Assembly: GCA_030632095.1 (NCBI GenBank)
Contig: DAOVJU010000048.1
Location: forward strand, 1-11,679
DNA length: 11,679 nt
Source of the DNA: Chlorobiota bacterium
GTDB lineage: Bacteria; Bacteroidota; Bacteroidia; Bacteroidales; B39-G9
Direction of reading: 5' to 3'
Numbering within the stretch: position 1 is the stretch's first letter; each line of letters opens with the position of its first letter. The position numbers and the translations under genes are program-made. This document shows positions 1 to 6,665 of this stretch, piece by piece. The notes below the pieces were generated by a model. That model did not search any database. It was not told the DNA's origin and saw only the letters and a list, made by a program, of their open reading frames with translations.

Positions 1-1
1 T

Positions 2-55
2 TATGTGTTGGAATCTGCATTATTTGAATTGGGAGCTAAAACCAAAACAATGTAG
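2..55 (+). CDS. possible C-terminal tail of a convergent plus-strand gene (partial)
   Basis: The second forward frame is open from the window edge to a TAG at 53-55 and reads YVLESALFELGAKTKTM. The composition looks protein-like, and the stop lies about 57 bp before the end of the minus-strand gene at 112, which would make the two genes convergent. Only 17 residues are visible, so no family can be assigned, and an open stretch this short could occur by chance. Bases 56-111 show nothing recognisable. Confidence 0.25.
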   Translation, partial: YVLESALFELGAKTKTM

Positions 56-111
56 GGAATATGCAGATTTCCATGTACGAGTTTTCATAACAGGGCTATA
101 ATTTGATATTA

Positions 112-1386
112 TTATTTCATTTTAAATAGAAGCATAATCCAACCCCAGTCAGCATATTTATAATAATTGCCTCCTTTGATTGTATTCAACGATTCTGTAC
201 CAAACATAACAGAATAACCAAATTTGATGTCAACTTCATTGCATATTTTATAATTGAACATTAAATCAAGTTCAGAACCTAAATATTTATTAATGGTATT
301 TGGTGTATTTACCTGTTGGTTATTATAAATTTTATTCCCGTTTAACCGGAAAAGATGGTAATAAAACTGCGAAGATATATCTTGGCATAACTGATAACTT
401 AAACCACCATATAAGTTTGTAAGGCCTCCGCCTAAAGTATGTTTATCAACTGAAGTAAAATAATCCATACTCCCTGAAAACCGGTGCCCTGAGCCATATA
501 ATGTGCAAAAAGCGTTATTTGCTGAAATAACTGTATCTAATTCGTTATTTCCTGAAAAATAATCAGCCCCTACTGAAAATTCCAGATTTTTTGTTAACAG
601 ATAGCCTGATTTTACTGCAAAGAAATAAGCTTTGATTTTAGTTCCGGTAACATCTTTGCCTCTTTGTAAATAGCCTGAAGCATTAAAATTTAAACCGGCA
701 GTATCATTTTGATACTTTACATTTCCCCCAAACGTTGAGCGGAAATAAATTGTATTTATACTCCCTGCTTTCTCATTGCCATCAGTTATCTCAATAATTG
801 AGCAACTAAGGTTCTCATTCATTCGTTTAGATAACCATAAATATGATAATGTTTTATAATAGTTTACCGGATAATTGCTTTCAAAATATTTCTCTTTGTC
901 GTTATTATAAGCTAACCCGGCATGAACCTGCCAGTCAGAGTTTTTATATTTTACAATGGCAATATCATGAGATGCATTAACATTATTCCAGTTTGTATTA
1001 GACAGAAGCCTCTGGTCGTCGTATTTTAATTCCTGCCTGCCAATTTTCAGGGAATAATAAGGTGATAAAATTAATTTTGCCCAGGCTTCATGAACATCAA
1101 TGCTCGGCAAATCGTTTTTATGCATGGTTTCTCCCCAAATTCGTATATCCTGGATTGAAAGGCATGTTTGGACCTTTTCTTTTTCGTAACTAAACACCAG
1201 GCGGCTTCTTTGAGAAGTAATTAAAGCCGGAATTGAAGCTGAATCGCGGGGCGTTTTATATCCATTTCTATATTCTGTTCTGGGGCGTAATTCTCCTTTA
1301 ATGTTAATTTGTGCCTTTACCAAATCAATTTGAAATATGATTATGACTAAGAATAAAAGAAAAAATAATTTGCGGTTCAATATCAT
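112..1386 (-). CDS. alginate-export-like outer-membrane beta-barrel protein
   Basis: This is a 424-residue predicted outer-membrane barrel. Residues 1-25 form a Sec signal peptide (basic MILNRK, a long hydrophobic core, then KAQ). The mature N-terminus carries the 'LRPRTEYRNGY' strand. It is followed by 'EAWAKL', 'LKIGRQELKYDDQRLL' and a tryptophan-containing stretch, an arrangement typical of the Bacteroidota alginate-export family (Alginate_exp). The rest alternates polar and hydrophobic residues in strand-length blocks and ends in 'WGWIMLLFKMK', a plausible last beta-strand. Members of this family are annotated as outer-membrane channels, and the substrate is often not alginate; nothing nearby points to alginate metabolism, so the substrate is unknown. 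The gene is separated from the next one upstream by a repeat boundary and is probably transcribed alone. The family assignment rests on motif recognition only. Confidence 0.8.
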   Translation of the reverse strand: MILNRKLFFLLFLVIIIFQIDLVKAQINIKGELRPRTEYRNGYKTPRDSASIPALITSQRSRLVFSYEKEKVQTCLSIQDIRIWGETMHKNDLPSIDVHEAWAKLILSPYYSLKIGRQELKYDDQRLLSNTNWNNVNASHDIAIVKYKNSDWQVHAGLAYNNDKEKYFESNYPVNYYKTLSYLWLSKRMNENLSCSIIEITDGNEKAGSINTIYFRSTFGGNVKYQNDTAGLNFNASGYLQRGKDVTGTKIKAYFFAVKSGYLLTKNLEFSVGADYFSGNNELDTVISANNAFCTLYGSGHRFSGSMDYFTSVDKHTLGGGLTNLYGGLSYQLCQDISSQFYYHLFRLNGNKIYNNQQVNTPNTINKYLGSELDLMFNYKICNEVDIKFGYSVMFGTESLNTIKGGNYYKYADWGWIMLLFKMK

Positions 1387-1434
1387 ATTGTTTGATTTTC
1401 AAAATCTTAATATTACTAGTGTCATTTCAGTCGT

Positions 1435-1447
1435 GTTATGTGCTGCC
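1435..1447. repeat. cassette-boundary inverted repeat, left end of unit 1
   Basis: GTTATGTGCTGCC lies just downstream of the 1452-2327 gene. It matches GTTATATGCTGCC at 2416-2428 with one difference, and is the inverted counterpart of GGTTGCATAT(AAC) at 2406-2415 and 3387-3399. It marks the outer edge of the duplicated unit. Confidence 0.6.
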
Positions 1448-1451
1448 AATC

Positions 1452-2327
1452 TTATCGTTGAATTATTAGTTTTTGTTTTACTGTCCATTCTTTGGATCTG
1501 ATTCCAAATAAATAGATTCCATTATTCAAATCTCCAATGTTAATTTGTTGCTGATTTTGTTGCAGTTTTTCTGAACCTATTAATTTGCCGGTAACATTAT
1601 AAATATTTAATGTCAAATCGGTGTTGTTTGTGTTGTCTATATTTAAAGTAACAATATCAAATGCAGGATTTGGATATAAATTGAATTCCATATTTTGTTT
1701 AGTCAGTTCAGAAGTAGACGTAATAAGATTGTCAAAATTGAGATTGTCAACGTAAAGCACCGAATTACCATTCGGGCCATCTGTCTCGCTCTCTGGATAA
1801 AAAGCTGATAATTGTATGGTAGCACTATCCGCTGAAGAATAGTTTGAAAACGGAATGTTAAAAGAAGTCCATATTGAAGTAGAAATGCCAGTAACAAATA
1901 TACTATTGCCAAGCATTATGCTGTTTTCAAAAAGTACAATGCGGATAAACATTGAGTCGTTGTTGAATGATTCGTATTTGTAATAACCTGTTAGGCTGGT
2001 TGGATTACCTGTTACAGGAAATGCGGGCTTAAAAGGCCAATCAAAGGCATTGGTCATTGCCATACCGTATGCACCAGTCATTTGGGTTAATGAAGTGTTG
2101 TTTTCTAATCGGATAGAATAAATCCCAACATTTTCAGGATAATGGTCAGTTGATTTTGTACAAGAGTAAAAAGTACCCGCTGAAACAAAGTTCATAGTTG
2201 CCCATGCAGTAGGGTCTTCATAACTTCCTATTGTTGTCCAATCTTCAAATCCATTGTTTGGAATTTGCGCATTTGTTATAATTGTCATTGCAAGTAAAAT
2301 TGTCAATATGATGGCAAACTTTTTCAT
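1452..2327 (-). CDS. T9SS-secreted protein with type A sorting domain, tandem copy 1
   Basis: This is a 291-residue secreted protein. Residues 1-20 are a signal peptide (MKKFAIILTILLAMTI, cleavage after TNA). Residues 22-201 form a beta-rich module beginning 'IPNNGFEDW' and ending 'NSVLYVDNLNFDNL'. This layout resembles the carbohydrate-binding-like (PCMD-type) modules of Bacteroidota, an assignment I hold loosely. Residues 214-291 are a type IX secretion C-terminal sorting domain: 'FNLYPNP', then 'LNIYNVTGKL', 'INIGDLNNGIYLFGI' and a basic terminus 'KQKLIIQR'. Such proteins cross the inner membrane by Sec and the outer membrane by the T9SS, and usually end up on the cell surface or released. 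The neighbour upstream (2433-3314) is a full-length paralog in the same orientation, with the same signal peptide layout, core and tail. No catalytic residues are recognisable, so the role may be binding or adhesion. Confidence 0.85.
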   Translation of the reverse strand: MKKFAIILTILLAMTIITNAQIPNNGFEDWTTIGSYEDPTAWATMNFVSAGTFYSCTKSTDHYPENVGIYSIRLENNTSLTQMTGAYGMAMTNAFDWPFKPAFPVTGNPTSLTGYYKYESFNNDSMFIRIVLFENSIMLGNSIFVTGISTSIWTSFNIPFSNYSSADSATIQLSAFYPESETDGPNGNSVLYVDNLNFDNLITSTSELTKQNMEFNLYPNPAFDIVTLNIDNTNNTDLTLNIYNVTGKLIGSEKLQQNQQQINIGDLNNGIYLFGIRSKEWTVKQKLIIQR

Positions 2328-2332
2328 CTTAA

Positions 2333-2368
2333 TTTTGTCAGTGATTATCGTGCTGACGCCGCACTTTT
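2333..2368 (-). promoter_or_regulatory. conserved leader with GTCAG/CTGAC hairpin, copy 1
   Basis: This block ends 5 bp before the start codon of the 1452-2327 gene. It is identical at 34 of 36 positions to the block at 3320-3355 in front of the paralog. It contains the inverted repeat GTCAG (2337-2341) and CTGAC (2353-2357) around an 11-nt loop, so the mRNA could fold into a hairpin directly before the start codon. The conservation looks higher than in the flanking non-coding sequence. The function is inferred, not shown. Confidence 0.5.
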
Positions 2369-2405
2369 AATTATAAATTATTGTCTATATTCTGTTGTTA
2401 CTTTT

Positions 2406-2428
2406 GGTTGCATATGTTATATGCTGCC
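2406..2428. repeat. near-palindromic boundary between the two tandem units
   Basis: The arms GGTTGCATAT (2406-2415) and ATATGCTGCC (2419-2428) are inverted repeats matching at 8 of 10 positions around a central GTT. The left arm is the end of the unit holding the 1452-2327 gene, and the right side begins the unit holding its paralog. The same half-sites bound the outer ends of the tandem pair at 1435-1447 and 3387-3399. Confidence 0.65.
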
Positions 2429-2432
2429 AATT

Positions 2433-3314
2433 CTATCTTTGTATTATTAGTTTCTGTTTCCCTGTCCATTCTTTAAATTTAATTTCAACCATATAAATTC
2501 CGTTGCCCAAATCCCCAATATTAATTTGTCGTTGGTTTTGTTTCAGTATTTCCGATTTAACAAGAGTTCCAATTACATTATAAATATTCAATGTCAAGTC
2601 AACTTTGTTTGTGTTATCAAAATCGAAATTTACAATGTTATATGCTGGATTAGGAAATAAACTGAATGTGATATTTTTAAAACTCTGTTCAGATATAGAA
2701 GTAATAAGATTATCAAAACTCAAATTATCGACATACAAAACAGAATTTCCAAATGGTCCATAAGGGAAACCGCATGTTGTGTCGTTATAGAATGCTGCAA
2801 TGGCAATATATGCACTATCAGCGGAAGTATACGATGAAATAGGAATAATGAATGATGACCAATCGGATACAGTATTGGTACATGTGAACTCAGCACCTGC
2901 AATCCATACTCCATTTTGAAATAACATCAAACCAATTTGTATAGTATCATTATTTAACGGAAAACATTTATAGTAACCACAAAAGTTAGTAGGATGTCCT
3001 GTTATTGGGAAGGAAGGAGAACAAGAAGCAGAAGCATTTTCTGTATAGGCAAAACCATATGAAGAGCCATTTAACAAAGGAATTTGATTTTCTAATCTTA
3101 TGGAATAATTTCCCACAGACATTGGATAATGGTCTGATGATTTTGTTACAGGATAAAATGAACCTGAAGAACTCCCATTACTATTAGACCAATCTGTTGG
3201 ATTTTCATAACTTCCTACTGTTGTCCAGTTTTCAAATCCACTATTTGGAATTTGAGCATTAGTTTCAATTGTCATAGCAATTAAAACTGTTAGAATAATT
3301 GTAAACTTTTTCAT
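2433..3314 (-). CDS. T9SS-secreted protein with type A sorting domain, tandem copy 2
   Basis: This 293-residue protein is a paralog of the gene at 1452-2327. Residues 1-20 are the signal peptide (MKKFTIILTVLIAMTI, cleavage after TNA). Residues 22-203 form the same beta-rich core ('IPNSGFENW' to 'NSVLYVDNLSFDNL'), and residues 217-293 are the type IX sorting domain ('FSLFPNP', 'LNIYNVIGTL', 'INIGDLGNGIYMVEI', 'KQKLIIQR'). The open frame extends upstream to an ATG at 3425. I chose the ATG at 3314 because it aligns with the paralog's start, directly precedes the signal peptide, and leaves the conserved leader and the unit boundary outside the gene. This copy has several core cysteines that copy 1 lacks (residues 98, 112, 117, 145 and 181), which suggests divergence after duplication. 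It is exported through Sec and T9SS; the ligand or activity is unknown. Confidence 0.85.
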   Translation of the reverse strand: MKKFTIILTVLIAMTIETNAQIPNSGFENWTTVGSYENPTDWSNSNGSSSGSFYPVTKSSDHYPMSVGNYSIRLENQIPLLNGSSYGFAYTENASASCSPSFPITGHPTNFCGYYKCFPLNNDTIQIGLMLFQNGVWIAGAEFTCTNTVSDWSSFIIPISSYTSADSAYIAIAAFYNDTTCGFPYGPFGNSVLYVDNLSFDNLITSISEQSFKNITFSLFPNPAYNIVNFDFDNTNKVDLTLNIYNVIGTLVKSEILKQNQRQINIGDLGNGIYMVEIKFKEWTGKQKLIIQR

Positions 3315-3319
3315 TTTAG

Positions 3320-3355
3320 TTTTGTCAGTGTTTATCGTGCTGACTCCGCACTTTT
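3320..3355 (-). promoter_or_regulatory. conserved leader with GTCAG/CTGAC hairpin, copy 2
   Basis: This block ends 5 bp before the chosen start of the 2433-3314 gene. It carries the same GTCAG (3324-3328) / CTGAC (3340-3344) inverted repeat and 11-nt loop as 2333-2368, with only two base differences over 36 positions. Its position relative to the start codon is the same in both paralogs, which also supports the start choice. Confidence 0.5.
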
Positions 3356-3386
3356 TAATCATATTCAATATTGTGTTGTTGCTTTT

Positions 3387-3399
3387 GGTTGCATATAAC
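3387..3399. repeat. cassette-boundary inverted repeat, right end of unit 2
   Basis: GGTTGCATATAAC closes the unit that carries the 2433-3314 gene. It is the inverted counterpart of GTTATATGCTGCC at 2416-2428, matching at 11 of 13 positions. The unit measures 984 bp from boundary to boundary. Confidence 0.6.
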
Positions 3400-3464
3400 A
3401 AGTAAATAACAATACTTGTCTGCATCGCTTTCGCGTAGCTTCAGCAGAGCAAAGCCGACCAGAC
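3398..3464. other. paired stem-loops next to the unit boundary
   Basis: Two potential hairpins adjoin the 3387-3399 boundary. The first has a perfect 7-bp stem, ACAAGTA (3398-3404) with TACTTGT (3413-3419), and an 8-nt loop. The second pairs GTCTG (3418-3422) with CAGAC (3460-3464) and, after a symmetric 4-nt internal loop, GCTTT (3427-3431) with AAAGC (3451-3455). It is G+C-richer than its surroundings. The remaining bases to 3523 contain several TGACAT repeats and no gene. The boundary plus folded sequence resembles the general layout of a recombination site, but no recombinase is visible. Confidence 0.4.
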
Positions 3465-3523
3465 ATGCATTTGACATGAAACATCTGTCATCTGATATTT
3501 GACATCTCACTAGCTTACGTACA

Positions 3524-3733
3524 TTATTCATTATTATTTGGACAAATCTTTAATACTAAATCGATATTTGAATTGTTCTTACATATTTCATCTGCTTCCT
3601 CTTTATTTTTAGCTATATGAACATTAATGCCATTTATTTCAAGCAATCCTATAAAATATTCAAAATCAGGGCATTCTCCTTCAAGAATTAAACATGATAA
3701 TGATGAAGGGTTTTGTTGTATCAATTCTTTCAT
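3524..3733 (-). CDS. truncated, degenerate response-regulator receiver-like ORF
   Basis: This 69-residue ORF starts at the first ATG after an in-frame TAA. Residues 13-65 follow the first half of a CheY-type receiver as found at the C-terminus of Bacteroidota hybrid kinases. 'CLILEGECPDFEYFIGLL' stands where 'ILIVEDE..N..YL..LL' is expected, then 'VHIAKNKEEADEICKNN' and 'IDLVLKICP' in place of 'IDLVLMDIKMP'. One of the two acidic residues before the first helix is glycine (G19), and the phosphoacceptor aspartate is absent. The ORF stops just after the third strand, so the fold would be incomplete. It is most likely the relic of a lost hybrid kinase or regulator; a short expressed pseudo-receiver is the alternative. 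It lies downstream of the pst operon, beyond a strong hairpin. Confidence 0.45.
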   Translation of the reverse strand: MKELIQQNPSSLSCLILEGECPDFEYFIGLLEINGINVHIAKNKEEADEICKNNSNIDLVLKICPNNNE

Positions 3734-3810
3734 AATATTTGTTAATAAGTTGACGTGTTACACTTAATCCGTATATATTCCTAAAGTCAAAAATATATAT
3801 TGTCATCGCT

Positions 3811-3888
3811 GCCCCTCGATCCCCAAACGGGGAAGCCCACGCTCATTGCGGGTTGGCTGGTTCTCCCCGTTTGGGGAGTTAGAGGGGC
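3811..3888 (-). terminator. long G+C-rich hairpin after pstB, possible operon terminator
   Basis: TCCCCAAACGGGGA (3820-3833) and its perfect complement TCCCCGTTTGGGGA (3864-3877) form a 14-bp stem. They are flanked by a second stem, GCCCCTC (3811-3817) with GAGGGGC (3882-3888). The 30-nt apical part is itself partly self-complementary. The structure begins about 12 bp past the pstB stop, and on the minus strand it is followed after some 15 bases by ATATATATTTTTG, so it may end pstSCAB transcription. The base composition is very unlike the AT-rich surroundings, and the arms look like a dispersed palindromic repeat; that alternative is equally likely. Confidence 0.5.
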
Positions 3889-3900
3889 GCAGGTGGAAAC

Positions 3901-4662
3901 TTAATTAAATGCTCCACTTAAATATGCTTTTGTTTTTTCCATTTTAGGATTATTGAAAAAAGATTCCGCAGGCCCTTGCTCAATAACTTCTCCTAAATAC
4001 ATGAAAACAATATTGTCTGCAATTCTTTTTGCCTGTCTTAAAATATGTGTTACCAGAACAATTGTATAATATTGTTTTAGATGGATAAATTTTTCTTCTA
4101 TGGCCTGGCTTGACAATGGATCAAGGGCAGATGTAGGTTCATCGGCCAGAATAATTTCCGGGTCAACGGCTAATCCTCTTGCCAGACATAATCTTTGCTG
4201 CTGGCCAATTGAAAGGCTTGAAGCCGGTTCTTTCAAACGATCGTAAGTTTCTTCCCACAAACTAGCCTGTTTCAGGTAATGCTCAACCCGTTTATTGAGA
4301 AACCTCTTTTTCTTTCTGCCACTAATTTTCAGCCCGTAAGCAACATTATCATATATACTCATGGGCAATGGATAAGGACGTTGTGAAAGAAGCCCCATTT
4401 TTTTCCTCAATTCGGTAATATCCCCGTTTGATTTAAGGATATCTTTATTGTTTATAAAAATATTGCCTGAAACATTAATATCTTCATATGAATCAGTTAA
4501 ACGGTTAAGGCATTTCAGTAATGTTGTCTTGCCACAACCCGACGGGCCAAGTATCACCGTTATCTTCTTTTCAGGAATTTCAACATTAATATTTTTTAAG
4601 ATATGTTGCTTCCCAATGCTAAGATTTACATTATTGATGTTAATTTTCGTATGATTATTCAT
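3901..4662 (-). CDS. pstB: phosphate ABC transporter ATP-binding protein
   Basis: This 253-residue cytoplasmic ATPase powers phosphate import through PstC-PstA. All nucleotide-binding motifs are present: Walker A GPSGCGKTT (39-47), Q-loop Q94 followed by the PstB-specific 'PYPLPMSIYDNVAYG' (96-110), signature 'LSIGQQQR' (150-157), Walker B 'IILADE' (170-175) with the D-loop 'SALDP', and the switch histidine H206. The signature has isoleucine where most ABC proteins have glycine (LSGGQ). The full length matches the family. The start codon lies one base after the pstA stop, so the two are translationally coupled. PstB is the last gene of the pst cluster here; phoU, often found next, is absent from the window. 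Confidence 0.95.
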   Translation of the reverse strand: MNNHTKININNVNLSIGKQHILKNINVEIPEKKITVILGPSGCGKTTLLKCLNRLTDSYEDINVSGNIFINNKDILKSNGDITELRKKMGLLSQRPYPLPMSIYDNVAYGLKISGRKKKRFLNKRVEHYLKQASLWEETYDRLKEPASSLSIGQQQRLCLARGLAVDPEIILADEPTSALDPLSSQAIEEKFIHLKQYYTIVLVTHILRQAKRIADNIVFMYLGEVIEQGPAESFFNNPKMEKTKAYLSGAFN

Positions 4663-4663
4663 T

Positions 4664-5524
4664 TTAAAAATTGATTTTGTTTTTTTGATATTTTCCTGAT
4701 ATCATTCTTGCCGAAAGACTGATAATTAAAATTATTATAGTCAAAACCAGGGCAGACGCATAAGCCCTGTTCTGTACTTCGGGTATAGGAGAAGAAAGTT
4801 GAAAAAATATTGACAAAGGTAAGGTAGCCGTGGGCTGTGTTAATGAAGTGGGAATATGGTCGGTATAGCCGGTAGTAAACATCACGGATGCTGCATCGCC
4901 TATTCCCCTGCCAAGCGAAAGAAGAATTGCTGTGATTACACCGGGGACACACTGTCTGAAAAATATTTTATATGCCGTTTCCGACTTGGTAGATCCCAAT
5001 GAAAATGCAGCTTCCATTAATCCCCTGGGTACCTCTTTAAAAACTTCGTCCATTGCCCTTATCATGATAGGAATAATTAAAAACGCTACCGTGATTATAC
5101 CTGCAAGCAAAGAAGTTCTTATCCCCATATATATCATCAGAGAAAAGCCAAATGCACCATAAACGATAGAAGGCACGCCCCATAACAGGTCAAGGAAAAA
5201 ACGGATAGCATTTACGATTTTTTTTCTTTTCACTAAATGCACATTAATATAAAGTGCAACCGGCAAACCAACTATAAATGCCAAAAAAGTTGCTCCAATT
5301 GATAAGTATAAAGAGCCAATAATAGCATTTAAAATACCTCCTTCTTTGCCAAAATAAAAACCGCCTTTGGGTGTTTGCGAAATCATTTCCCATGACAATG
5401 ATGGCAGCCCTTTATATAAAATACTGTATATAATAAGCATTAAAGCGAATGCAATTGTCATAGTTGCAAGAACCATTAAAACTTTGAATATTTTTTCTTC
5501 AATCTTTTTCCGTTTAATCATCAT
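4664..5524 (-). CDS. pstA: phosphate ABC transporter permease PstA
   Basis: This 286-residue inner-membrane permease forms the phosphate channel together with PstC. About six membrane helices are visible, near residues 13-37, 66-95, 108-131, 137-158, 194-215 and 254-272. The cytoplasmic EAA loop that contacts PstB is at 171-195 (EAAFSLGSTKSE... ending VPG). The N-terminal periplasmic piece 'TPKGGFYFGKEGGILNAI' (51-68) and 'GVPSIVYGAFGF' (116-127) are typical of PstA. Two adjacent ATG codons (5522-5524 and 5519-5521) can serve as start, and the first lies four bases after the pstC stop. The gene is fully packed between pstC and pstB and must be co-transcribed with them. Confidence 0.94.
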   Translation of the reverse strand: MMIKRKKIEEKIFKVLMVLATMTIAFALMLIIYSILYKGLPSLSWEMISQTPKGGFYFGKEGGILNAIIGSLYLSIGATFLAFIVGLPVALYINVHLVKRKKIVNAIRFFLDLLWGVPSIVYGAFGFSLMIYMGIRTSLLAGIITVAFLIIPIMIRAMDEVFKEVPRGLMEAAFSLGSTKSETAYKIFFRQCVPGVITAILLSLGRGIGDAASVMFTTGYTDHIPTSLTQPTATLPLSIFFQLSSPIPEVQNRAYASALVLTIIILIISLSARMISGKYQKNKINF

Positions 5525-5528
5525 ATAG

Positions 5529-6425
5529 CTATATCCTTAGTTCAAATCTTGTTATAGCAAATCTTGAAGCGAAATTAAACAGCAAGACAACTACAAATAA
5601 TATAAGGGCAGCCATCATTAAGGCCGAATCGTACATTGGTATTGACATCATTTCACCATAATTATTCGCAATTAGTGCAGGTAATGGGTATCCCGGCTGA
5701 AATATTCCTTTTGGCACTTTTACAACATTGCCAACTACCATTAAAACTGCAATTGTTTCGCCAAAAGCCCTTGACAATCCAAGCCCAAATGCAGAAATAA
5801 TTCCGGGAAATGCTTTTCTGAACAGAACAAATTTTATAGTTTCCCATTTGCTGGCACCCAGGGATAAAGAAGCTTCGGTCAGTTGTTCAGGTATTGTGTT
5901 GAATACTTCAATCAGTATATTCAATACAAACGGTATAATCATAATTGCCAGAACAATAGCTCCGGCAATTATGGTATACCCTGAAGTTTCAACATCAAAT
6001 AGGGGTGCAATATGATTTGCAATTAATGGAACAATTACAATTATTCCCCAAACACCATATATTACTGATGGTATTCCGGCAAGAATATCAATTACCGGAT
6101 GCATCAATTTCAAAACATTGCTTCTTGCATATTGAGTAAGATAAATTGCTGACAGTAAACAAACCGGTGCACAGATTGCAAGAGATAAAATAGTGATCCA
6201 TAATGAACTTAAAATGAACGAATAAAACCCGAAATTTTGTTTGGAAGGTTGCCAGTCTTTCGAAAACAATAAACTAAATACAGAATTGTCGCTTAGCAGC
6301 AATGAGGCTTTAAAATATAAGCCAAAAGCCAAAATAACCGGCATTAATACAATAAGTAAAATGCAAATTAACATCCATATATTGTGAAACCTGTTTCTGA
6401 TATTTCTTCCTGGCTTAATTGACAT
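5529..6425 (-). CDS. pstC: phosphate ABC transporter permease PstC
   Basis: This 298-residue inner-membrane permease is the partner of PstA. Membrane helices are visible near residues 16-38, 68-95, 109-136, 150-174, 206-232 and 265-286. The EAA loop is at 184-208 (EASLSLGASKWETI... ending FPG), followed by 'GLSRAFGETIAVLMVVGN', which is strongly conserved in PstC. 'DILAGIPSVIYGVWG' (113-127) is the matching family segment. The gene is four bases from pstA but 240 bp from pstS, and that gap holds a repeat element. Expression of pstC may therefore differ from that of pstS. The ATG at 6425 is the family-consistent start. Confidence 0.94.
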   Translation of the reverse strand: MSIKPGRNIRNRFHNIWMLICILLIVLMPVILAFGLYFKASLLLSDNSVFSLLFSKDWQPSKQNFGFYSFILSSLWITILSLAICAPVCLLSAIYLTQYARSNVLKLMHPVIDILAGIPSVIYGVWGIIVIVPLIANHIAPLFDVETSGYTIIAGAIVLAIMIIPFVLNILIEVFNTIPEQLTEASLSLGASKWETIKFVLFRKAFPGIISAFGLGLSRAFGETIAVLMVVGNVVKVPKGIFQPGYPLPALIANNYGEMMSIPMYDSALMMAALILFVVVLLFNFASRFAITRFELRI

Positions 6426-6467
6426 TCTAGTAGCTAGTCAAATTATTATATTAAAATCTATCATTTT

Positions 6468-6665
6468 AGGTTCATCCATAAAGTGAATAGTTTTATAGAG
6501 AAATGGAATGGTGGAATAATGGATTAATGCAGTGTTACCACCACCATACTAACTATTTTTATGTTACAAGGTTATTTGAAAGCATCATTGCAAACTTGTA
6601 ATTGTTTGAACCCAACATTATGTTTTTTCTTTCCAATTTTCCAATATTCCATTATTCCAAATTCC
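6468..6665. repeat. intergenic repeat element, copy 1 (between pstS and pstC)
   Basis: Bases 6468-6596 align nearly end to end with 8593-8730. Shared blocks include AGGTTCATCC, GGAATAATGG, ATTAATGC.GTGTTACCA, and TTACAA.GTTATTTGA. The element has ATTCCA-type low-complexity arms in opposite orientations: TGGAATGGTGGAATAATGGA at 6504-6523 and CCAATATTCCATTATTCCA at 6641-6659. Copy 1 is about 100 bp shorter than copy 2 in its centre, as if an internal part were deleted. Its AGGTTCATCC end faces pstC, just as copy 2 faces the response-regulator gene. Confidence 0.65.

Noticed and set aside
2406..2428. A Xer dif site or a true integron attC site at the unit junction
   Set aside because: The arms do not fit the 11-6-11 dif layout, nor the GTTRRRY / RYYYAAC core sites of attC, and no integrase is present; only a general resemblance remains.
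3315..3425. A 37-residue N-terminal extension of the second secreted-protein gene, from an ATG at 3425
   Set aside because: It runs through the unit boundary and the conserved leader and would bury the signal peptide; the paralog starts at the position equivalent to 3314.
4659..4952. A 97-codon minus-strand frame overlapping the 3' part of pstA
   Set aside because: It lies inside pstA in another frame, has no family features, and pstA is clearly the real gene.
6497..6665. A CRISPR array suggested by repeated ATTCCA/TGGAAT units
   Set aside because: The units are 6-8 bp, low-complexity and imperfect, with no regular spacers and no cas genes nearby.
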